NCBI RefSeq assembly: GCF_003001935.1 | Contig: NZ_PVNG01000004.1 | Location: forward strand, 124,001 to 188,000 | Length of the DNA stretch: 64,000 bases | Reading direction: 5' to 3' | Source of the DNA: Nonomuraea fuscirosea | GTDB lineage: Bacteria > Actinomycetota > Actinomycetes > Streptosporangiales > Streptosporangiaceae | In this document: positions 58,108-64,000 of the stretch, in pieces | Position numbering within the stretch: the first letter of the stretch is position 1 | How the letters are laid out: the number at the start of each line of letters is the position of its first letter | Made by a program: the position numbers and the translations under genes | The notes under the pieces: model-generated | Told to the model about the DNA's origin: nothing | What the model saw: the letters and a program-made list of their open reading frames with translations, nothing else | Database searches by the model: none

Positions 58108-59982
58108 GTGAGCGCTTATGACGAGGCATACCGGCGGAGCATCGAGCGGCCCGAGGAGTTCTGGGGCGAGGCCGCGCTCGGGATCCAGTGGGATCTCGCG
58201 CCCGCCACCGTCCACGCCGGCGGCCGCTGGTTCCCCGACGGCCGGCTCAACACCTGCCACAACGCCGTCGACCGGCACGTCGCGGCCGGTCGCGGCGCGC
58301 AGGCGGCGCTGATCTACGACAGCCCCGTCACCGGCACCACGCGCTCCTACACCTACCTGGAGCTGCTGGACGAGGTGAGCAAGGCCGCGGGCATGCTGCG
58401 CGACCTGGGCGTGGCGGCCGGCGACACCGTGGTGATCTACATGCCCATGGTGCCGGAGGCGGTGGTCGCGATGCTGGCCTGCGCCCGGCTCGGGGCGGTG
58501 CACTCGGTGGTGTTCGGCGGGTTCGCGGCCCGTGAGCTGGCCGTGCGGATCGACCACGCCAGGCCCAAGGTGGTGCTGTCGGCCTCCTGCGGGATCGAGC
58601 CGGCCCGCGTGGTGGCGTACAAACCGCTGCTGGACGCCGCGCTGGAGCAGGCCGGGCACCGGCCGGACCACTGCGTGATCCTGCAGCGGCCCGAGAGCCC
58701 GGCCGAGCTGACGCCGGGCCGCGACCTGGACTGGGTGGCGGCCGTGGGCGGCGCCGAGCCGGCCGGGTGCGTGAGCGTGGCCGCGACCGACCCGCTGTAC
58801 ATCCTCTACACCTCCGGCACCACCGGCACGCCGAAGGGCGTCGTGCGCGACAACGGCGGCCACGCGGTGGCGCTGCAGTGGAGCATGTCCCACGTGTACG
58901 GCGCCGCCCCCGGCGAGGTCTTCTGGGCCGCCTCCGACGTCGGCTGGGTGGTCGGCCACTCCTACATCGTCTACGCGCCGCTGCTGGCGGGCTGCACGAC
59001 CGTCCTGTACGAGGGCAAACCCGTCGGCACCCCCGACCCGGGCGCGTTCTGGCGGGTGGTGTCCACGTACGGGGTGCGCACGCTGTTCACCGCCCCGACC
59101 GCCTTCCGCGCCATCAAAAAAGAGGACCCATCCGGCAATTTCGCGAAAAAGTATGACCTGTCGGCGCTGCGGTACCTCTTCCTGGCCGGCGAACGGCTCG
59201 ACCCCGACACCTACCACTGGGCCTCCGACCTGCTCGGCGTCCCCGTCATCGACCACTGGTGGCAGACCGAGACCGGCTGGCCCATCGCCGCCAACAGCGT
59301 CGGCATCGAACGGCTGCCGATCAAGCCGGGCTCGCCGACCAAGGCCGTGCCCGGCTGGGACGTGCACATCCTCGACGCCGACGGCAACGACTGCCCGCCC
59401 GGCGCGGAGGGCGCGGTCACCGTCAAGCTGCCGCTCCCGCCCGGCGCGCTGCCCACCCTCTACCGCGACGACGACCGCTTCGCCCGCTCCTACCTCGACC
59501 GCTACCCGGGCCACTACCTGACGGGCGACGGCGGCCACCTGGACGACGACGGCTACCTGTACGTCATGGGCCGCATCGACGACGTGATCAACGTGGCCGG
59601 CCACCGCCTGTCCACCGGCTCGATGGAGGAGGTCATCGCCGCCCACCCCGACGTGGCCGAATGCGCCGTGATCGGCGTCGCCGACGAGGTGAAGGGCCAG
59701 CTCCCGATGGGGTTCGTGGTGCTGAAGGCCGGGTCGGAGCGCGGTCAGGAGGAGATGGAACGGGAGCTGGCCGCCCTCGTCCGCGAGCGCATCGGCCCCG
59801 TCGCCGCCTTCCGCCGCGCCGTCGTGGTGAGCAGGCTGCCGAAGACGCGCTCGGGCAAGATCCTGCGCGCCACGATGCGCGACATCGCCGACGGCAATCC
59901 GTACACCACGCCCTCCACCATCGAGGATCCCGCGGCCCTGCCCGAGATCGCCCGGGTACTGAGCGACACGGGCGGGCACTGA
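58108..59982 (+). CDS. prpE: Propionyl-CoA synthetase (PrpE-like acyl-CoA synthetase)
   Basis: A 624-residue AMP-forming ligase that activates propionate (or another short acid) to its CoA ester. PrpE-like features are EEFWGEAALGIQWD, RLNTCHNAVDRH, ILYTSGTTGTPKGVVRDNGG (P-loop), SDVGWVVGHSYIVYAPLL, WWQTETGWPI and the acetylatable lysine in LPKTRSGKILRATMR. GTG at 58108 has no Shine-Dalgarno, and the TnpB element ends only 45 bp upstream. Its original promoter is therefore probably displaced, unless it starts within the guide segment. Confidence 0.92.
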   Translation: MSAYDEAYRRSIERPEEFWGEAALGIQWDLAPATVHAGGRWFPDGRLNTCHNAVDRHVAAGRGAQAALIYDSPVTGTTRSYTYLELLDEVSKAAGMLRDLGVAAGDTVVIYMPMVPEAVVAMLACARLGAVHSVVFGGFAARELAVRIDHARPKVVLSASCGIEPARVVAYKPLLDAALEQAGHRPDHCVILQRPESPAELTPGRDLDWVAAVGGAEPAGCVSVAATDPLYILYTSGTTGTPKGVVRDNGGHAVALQWSMSHVYGAAPGEVFWAASDVGWVVGHSYIVYAPLLAGCTTVLYEGKPVGTPDPGAFWRVVSTYGVRTLFTAPTAFRAIKKEDPSGNFAKKYDLSALRYLFLAGERLDPDTYHWASDLLGVPVIDHWWQTETGWPIAANSVGIERLPIKPGSPTKAVPGWDVHILDADGNDCPPGAEGAVTVKLPLPPGALPTLYRDDDRFARSYLDRYPGHYLTGDGGHLDDDGYLYVMGRIDDVINVAGHRLSTGSMEEVIAAHPDVAECAVIGVADEVKGQLPMGFVVLKAGSERGQEEMERELAALVRERIGPVAAFRRAVVVSRLPKTRSGKILRATMRDIADGNPYTTPSTIEDPAALPEIARVLSDTGGH

Positions 59983-59993
59983 CAAGGCACTGA
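59975..59993 (+). repeat. Short duplication of the prpE stop region
   Basis: GGCACTGA occurs at 59975-59982 (the gene end) and again at 59986-59993. Period 11. Short enough to be chance, but it resembles the longer stop-codon duplications elsewhere in the window. Confidence 0.4.
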
Positions 59994-60097
59994 AGGAACA
60001 TGACAGGCAGGTAACGTTCGGATCGTCCTGGTTCAAGATCCTGCGCTGATCGGGGCGTTCAGCGCATGATGGGACATCCCCCTCCCCGGGAGAAGGC

Positions 60098-62929
60098 ATG
60101 ATCGAGACCCCGAGCTACGCCGACGCCCTGCGGATCCTCGGGTGCAAGGACGGCAGGCTCGTCAAGGTGATCGGACTGGCCTCGGCCGCCGAGCGCACCG
60201 GCTGGGCCCTGGCGGGCGGACCACGGCTGACGATGAACCTGCGCGACCTGCGCGACGGCGTCATCGCGTACGGCGAGGACGTCGTCCGCCGCATGCCGGA
60301 GCTCAAGACCGGCGTCGACCGCTTCACCCGCACCCAGCGGCTGGCCGCGGCGCACGCCGCGGTCGTCGTGGCGGCCTACTTCGAGGCGCTCGGCGAGGCG
60401 CAGCTGCCGTTCACCCTCGACCAGCTCGACCGCGGCGAGCGGATCTCCCACGGCGTGCCGACGGCCGAGCGCTTCGCCGGGCTGGTCGCCGCGCTGCTGC
60501 TGGAGCGGCTGCCCACGCCCGAGCCGCACGTGCCCTACGCCGAGACCCGTCAGGCCGTGGAACGTGCCTACCTGCGTATGTCGGACGCCTTGGGCGCTTA
60601 CGTGCGCGGACTCGCCGTCTGGGATGAGTTGTCCACCGACGACCGGCTGCTGCTGCCCCGTCTGCTCGAAGAGGGGCCGCCCGCGCACGCGCTGCGCATC
60701 TACGACGAGGACTACCGGTCGCTGGCGCTCGAGAGCCACGAGTTCGGGGTGCGCAGCCTGGTCACCGAGACGCCGCCGCCCGCCACGGCGCTGTCGAGGG
60801 TGGCCTGGCTGCTGGCCGAGCTGGCGCCGCCCCGGGTGGGCGACCGTCCCCTGATCCACCAGGTGCGGATGGCCGCCAACGCGCTCGACCGGCCGCTCCT
60901 GCTGGCCGGCAAACATCCGGAGGACGTCTCGCTGCCGCTGCTCGGCGAGGGTTACCTGAGCCCGCGCTGCCGGGTGGCCGAGCTGACCCGCGACTCCCTG
61001 CCCGCCCTGCGGAGCTGGTGGGACGACCAGCGGCTGCTCGCCGACACCGAGGCGTTCCTGGCCGGGCACCTCACCTCGCTGCGCGCCACCCAGGCGCCGC
61101 TGCTCGTGCTCGGGGAGCCGGGCTCGGGCAAGACCAAGCTGGCCGAGGTGCTCGGCGCGCGGCTGGCCAGGTCGGAGTTCCTGCCGATCAGGGTGGAGCT
61201 GCGCGCCGTACGGGCCCGCGCCGGCGTGGTCGAGCAGGTCGAGCAGGCCGTCGCGGAGGTGCTGGGGGAGGAGGTCTCCTACGCCGACCTGGTCGCGGCC
61301 GGGGACGGCGCGATGCCGGTGATCCTGCTGGACGGGTTCGACGAGCTGGTGCAGGGCGAGCTCAGCCGCTACGACTACCTGGAGCGCCTGCGCGAGTTCC
61401 AGGCCAGGGAGGCGGCGCAGGGCAGGCCCGTCGCGGTCATCGTGACCGGCCGCACGGTGGTGGCCGACAGGGTCCGCTTCCCCGCCGGGCTGCTCGCGCT
61501 GCAGCTGCAGCCGTTCGGCGACGATCAGGTACGCCAGTGGCTCGACATCTGGGACCAGGCCAACCGCGCTCTGCTCGCCCGGCGCGACCTGAAGCCGCTG
61601 CCCGCAGAGGCGGCGCTCGCGCACGGCGAGATGGCCCGCCACCCGCTGCTCCTGCTGCTGCTCGCCCTCTACGACGCCGGCGGCAACGCGCTCCAGCGCG
61701 AGCACGGGCCGCTCCAGCGGGCCCGGCTGTACGAGGTCCTGCTGCGCGACTACACCGAACGCGAGACCGGCGGCGCCCACCGCGTCGAGATCGACCAGGA
61801 GCTGGTCCTGCTCGGCGCCGCCGCCCTGTCCATGCTGGCCAGAGGCAGCCAGGTCATCACCGACGAGGCGCTCCAGCGCGACCTGCCCGCCCTGTGCCAC
61901 GGCGGCGAGGAGGAGCCGGGCGAGGAGGAGGAGCGGATCGACTGGGCCCGCAAGGCCACCGAGCGCTTCTTCTTCGTCCGCAGGAAGGGTCACGCGTTCC
62001 TGCACTCCACGTTCGGCGAGTTCCTGGTGGCCTGGCTGACCATGTACGCGCTGCGCGACCTCGACCGGCGCAGCCGCCTGGCCGGGGACGAGCCGCTGGT
62101 CCTGGCCCAGGCCGTGGACGACGACCTGCTGTACGCCGTCACCTCCCACTCGTGCCTGGCCGAACGGGGGCCGACGGTCGGCTTCATCCTGGAGCTGCTG
62201 GACCAGGTGCCCTCGGAGGTGCGGGCCCGCTGCGTGGACCTGCTGGCCGGGTTGCTGCGCCGCTCCCTGTACGAACGGCCCAGGCGGCACTTCACCGGGT
62301 TCCGCCCGGTACGCCACACGATGACCCGGCGGCTGGCCGCGTACTCGGCGAACCTCACCCTGCTCGTCGTCGCCGCCTCTGAGGAGCCCGTCCGGGTCTC
62401 CGCGATCCTGCCGGGACCCGACCCCATGGAGCGCTGGTCCTCGCTCACCCACCTGTGGAAGGGCCAGCTAGGGCAGGAGGGCTGGACCGGGCTGGTCGCC
62501 GCCCTGTCGGCGCACCGGGTGTGGGAGGGCGGGCAGGAGGACGTCGTGCTCGGCGGCGGCACCGAGCCGACCGGCATGGGGGACGTCGTCGTCGCGGTCG
62601 CCACCGGGCACGCGCCCCGCCACCGCCGGCTGCTCGACCTGCTGCTGCGGGCGCTGGGGGAGGGGCGGGCGCTGCCGTACGCCGACCGGGTCGGCATCCT
62701 GGAGGAGCTGCTGCGTACGGTCGCGGTCCGGTCGCCGGCCATGCACCAGGCCCTGGGCGCCATGTGGAACGAGGAGGGCGCCGACCGCGCCGGGCTGCGG
62801 CCCCTGCTCCAGGCCCTGCTCGCCGATCCGGCCGGGCGGATGGAGACGTGGGAGCAGCTGGTCAAGGCCGGCATCCCGGAGACGGCCCTGTGGGAGATCC
62901 ACCAGAACGCCCTCATGCCCGGCGACTGA
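60098..62929 (+). CDS. NACHT-domain STAND NTPase (bacterial NLR-like)
   Basis: A 943-residue multidomain NTPase. Residues about 1-300 form a helical N-terminal domain (SYADALRILG start) resembling the NACHT N-terminal helical (NNH) effectors or associated domains. The NACHT core has Walker A GEPGSGKT (K345) and Walker B VILLDGFDEL (D412), then sensor and winged-helix parts (RHPLLLLLLALYDAGG, FLHSTFGEFLVAWL). The C-terminal 280 residues are helical and lack LRR or TPR signatures; they may be the sensor. Bacterial NACHT proteins are known antiphage factors. No toxin or partner gene adjoins. ATG with GGGAGAAGG. Confidence 0.85.
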   Translation: MIETPSYADALRILGCKDGRLVKVIGLASAAERTGWALAGGPRLTMNLRDLRDGVIAYGEDVVRRMPELKTGVDRFTRTQRLAAAHAAVVVAAYFEALGEAQLPFTLDQLDRGERISHGVPTAERFAGLVAALLLERLPTPEPHVPYAETRQAVERAYLRMSDALGAYVRGLAVWDELSTDDRLLLPRLLEEGPPAHALRIYDEDYRSLALESHEFGVRSLVTETPPPATALSRVAWLLAELAPPRVGDRPLIHQVRMAANALDRPLLLAGKHPEDVSLPLLGEGYLSPRCRVAELTRDSLPALRSWWDDQRLLADTEAFLAGHLTSLRATQAPLLVLGEPGSGKTKLAEVLGARLARSEFLPIRVELRAVRARAGVVEQVEQAVAEVLGEEVSYADLVAAGDGAMPVILLDGFDELVQGELSRYDYLERLREFQAREAAQGRPVAVIVTGRTVVADRVRFPAGLLALQLQPFGDDQVRQWLDIWDQANRALLARRDLKPLPAEAALAHGEMARHPLLLLLLALYDAGGNALQREHGPLQRARLYEVLLRDYTERETGGAHRVEIDQELVLLGAAALSMLARGSQVITDEALQRDLPALCHGGEEEPGEEEERIDWARKATERFFFVRRKGHAFLHSTFGEFLVAWLTMYALRDLDRRSRLAGDEPLVLAQAVDDDLLYAVTSHSCLAERGPTVGFILELLDQVPSEVRARCVDLLAGLLRRSLYERPRRHFTGFRPVRHTMTRRLAAYSANLTLLVVAASEEPVRVSAILPGPDPMERWSSLTHLWKGQLGQEGWTGLVAALSAHRVWEGGQEDVVLGGGTEPTGMGDVVVAVATGHAPRHRRLLDLLLRALGEGRALPYADRVGILEELLRTVAVRSPAMHQALGAMWNEEGADRAGLRPLLQALLADPAGRMETWEQLVKAGIPETALWEIHQNALMPGD

Positions 62930-62940
62930 CGGGTCCCTCC

Positions 62941-63000
62941 CGGCCCGCCCCTAAACGGCCTGCCCCGAAACGGCCCGCCCCGAGCCGGCCCGCCTCGTCG
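62941..63000. repeat. Four 15-bp tandem repeats downstream of the NACHT gene
   Basis: Units at 62941-62955, 62956-62970, 62971-62985 and 62986-63000 start CGGCC(C/T)GCC. The first contains TAA. They lie between the convergent NACHT gene and response-regulator gene. Noncoding slippage repeat; possible 3-prime end structure. Confidence 0.8.
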
Positions 63001-63043
63001 CGGCGGGTCTCCCGTGACGATCACATCAGCGCGCCCCGGCGGG

Positions 63044-63637
63044 TCAGAGCCAGCCGCGTGACTCCGCCACCCGTACCGCCTCGGCGCGGTTGCGGGCGCC
63101 CGTCTTGCCGATCGCCGCGGACAGGTAGTTGCGCACGGTGCCCTCCGTGAGGAACAGCCGCCTGGCGATGTCCGCCACGGTGGCCTCGCCCGCCGCCACC
63201 CGCAGCACCTCCGCCTCCCGCTGGGTGAGCGGGCTGGGGCCGGTGGTGAGCGCGGTCACGGCCAGCCGGGGATCGATGACCCGCTCGCCGGCCAGCACCC
63301 GCCGCACGGTGGCCGCCAGCTCGGCGGCCGGGGCGTCCTTGACCACGTAACCGGCCACGCCGGCGTCGAGCGCCCTGCTGAGGTAGCCGGGGCGGCCGAA
63401 TGTGGTGACGATGACCACGCGGTGGCCGCGGAGCTGCTCGGCGACCGCCAGGCCGGACATCCCGGGCATCTCGATGTCGAGGAGGATCACGTCGGGCGCG
63501 TGCTCCCGCGTCGCGGCCGCCACCTCGTCGCCCCGGCCGACCTCGGCCACGACCTCGATGTCGTCCTCCAGCGAGAGGAGCGCGGCCAGGCCGCCCCTGA
63601 CGAGGTCCTGGTCGTCGGCGATCAGCACCCGGATCAC
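63044..63637 (-). CDS. NarL/FixJ-type response regulator
   Basis: A 197-residue DNA-binding response regulator. The receiver has the acidic pair DD (residues 8-9), phosphoacceptor D54 in ILLDIEMPG, Thr in VTTF and Lys in VVKDA. The LuxR-type HTH is LTQREAEVLRVAAGEATVADIARRLFLTEGTVRNYLSAAIGKTGARNRAEAV. It resembles DesR. GTG start overlaps the kinase stop in GTGA, so the pair is translationally coupled. Confidence 0.94.
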   Translation of the reverse strand: MIRVLIADDQDLVRGGLAALLSLEDDIEVVAEVGRGDEVAAATREHAPDVILLDIEMPGMSGLAVAEQLRGHRVVIVTTFGRPGYLSRALDAGVAGYVVKDAPAAELAATVRRVLAGERVIDPRLAVTALTTGPSPLTQREAEVLRVAAGEATVADIARRLFLTEGTVRNYLSAAIGKTGARNRAEAVRVAESRGWL

Positions 63638-64000
63638 GGCCCACCCGCCCGCGTCGCGTTCGCCTGCGTCGCGTTCGCCTGCGTCGCGTTCGCCTGCGCC
63701 GCGTTCGCCTGCGCCGCATTCGTGGGCGTCGGGTTCGCCTGCGTCGTATCCACCCGCGCCACATCCGCCTGGTGTGCCTCCAGCGGGACGCGCACCCGCA
63801 GCAGATAGCCGCCCTCGGGCCGCGGCCCCGCCTCCAGCCGCCCGCCGGCGGCCCCGACCCGCTCGGCCAGCCCGGCCAGCCCGCTCCCCGCCCGCGCACC
63901 CCTCCGGGCGGGCACGCCGTCGCCGTCTCCGACCGCGGTGGCGAGGTCGTCGTCGCCGGGCGGGGTGCGTGCGGCGGCGGTCTGGTGGCCGTGGTCTCCG
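63634..64000 (-). CDS. Sensor histidine kinase, C-terminal part
   Basis: Partial: the 5-prime part lies beyond the right edge. The visible 121 codons end the HATPase domain with GSGLAGLAERVGAAGGRLEAGP and GGYLLRVRVPLEAH, the G-box of NarX/DesK-type kinases. After the catalytic domain comes a low-complexity tail of NATQA-like pentapeptides encoded by 15-bp repeats. Partner of the overlapping response regulator. The signal sensed is not visible. Confidence 0.88.
   Translation of the reverse strand, partial: GDHGHQTAAARTPPGDDDLATAVGDGDGVPARRGARAGSGLAGLAERVGAAGGRLEAGPRPEGGYLLRVRVPLEAHQADVARVDTTQANPTPTNAAQANAAQANATQANATQANATRAGGP
63651..63740. repeat. 15-bp tandem repeats encoding the kinase tail
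   Basis: GCGTCGCGTTCGCCT is perfect at 63651-63665, 63666-63680 and 63681-63695. Diverging copies continue to 63740. On the minus strand the units encode ANATQ-type pentapeptides near the kinase C-terminus. Confidence 0.9.

Noticed and set aside
1-64000. tRNA, rRNA, prophage or integrative-element attachment sites
   Set aside because: No cloverleaf-like conserved sequence, rRNA segment, integrase or phage structural gene was seen by eye; weak tRNA-like hits would need a dedicated search.

Overview
The window is very GC-rich, uses many GTG starts with strong third-position GC bias, and carries actinobacterial families (DUF3152 metalloprotease, YafY/WYL regulators, MmcQ/YjbR protein, multi-sugar ABC loci without their own ATPase). 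It is chromosomal DNA of a filamentous actinomycete, probably Streptosporangiales (Nonomuraea-like). The genus is an inference. No rRNA, tRNA, phage or CRISPR array was seen.

Layout. (1) 1-430 is the tail of a dienelactone hydrolase; 737-1213 is a small Cys-rich protein. (2) 1385-11052 is a sugar locus: an orphan RbsA-type ATPase and a DeoR regulator on the minus strand, divergent from a secreted PA14-GH2 glycosidase and a complete YtfQ-YtfR-YtfT-YjfF-like ABC transporter. Galactofuranose or galactoside scavenging is the best guess. (3) 11201-20465 is mixed: a small membrane protein, a pirin with an expanded in-frame 15-bp repeat, an MBL-fold hydrolase, an SDR/TetR pair with a clear operator, a DUF3152 lipoprotein whose Shine-Dalgarno is buried in a hairpin, a FAD oxidoreductase, a SARP/BTAD relic and an M43 metalloprotease. 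(4) 20662-29931 is a second sugar locus: PfkB kinase, solute-binding protein, two MalF/MalG-type permeases and a secreted PIG-L deacetylase, divergent from a DeoR regulator and a GH4 glycosidase. (5) 29928-40931 holds housekeeping and stress genes: a membrane protein, a MazF-like protein, an epoxide hydrolase with an apparent C-terminal frameshift, a WYL regulator, a thioesterase, gnd, a HAD phosphatase, oxidoreductases and a Clp ATPase without a visible ClpP-docking loop. (6) 40991-47550 is one minus-strand operon encoding an entire PTS (FruR-like regulator, FruK, EIIC, EIIB, EIIA, polyol dehydrogenase, HPr, EI) behind a good promoter. (7) 47653-56725 has a serine hydrolase, a CBS protein, a PLP decarboxylase with a cupin regulator, peptide deformylase, a methyltransferase, a GNAT with an upstream mini-ORF and a nucleotidyltransferase. 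(8) 56726-58082 is a TnpB-only IS605-type element with a recognisable omega-RNA end, landed just upstream of prpE. (9) 60098-62929 is a large NACHT NTPase of the bacterial NLR-like type, and 63044-64000 is a NarL-type two-component system running off the end.

Functional logic. Three separate sugar loci each have their own DeoR-family regulator. The ABC locus at 23-27 kb has no ATPase and must borrow one, while the locus at 1-11 kb has two.

The most unusual signals are the TnpB/omega-RNA unit, the NACHT protein, the hairpin sequestering the DUF3152 ribosome-binding site, paired WYL-type operators, and a recurrent pattern in which the last few codons of a gene together with its stop codon are tandemly duplicated downstream. 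That pattern is clear at five loci and weak at a sixth.
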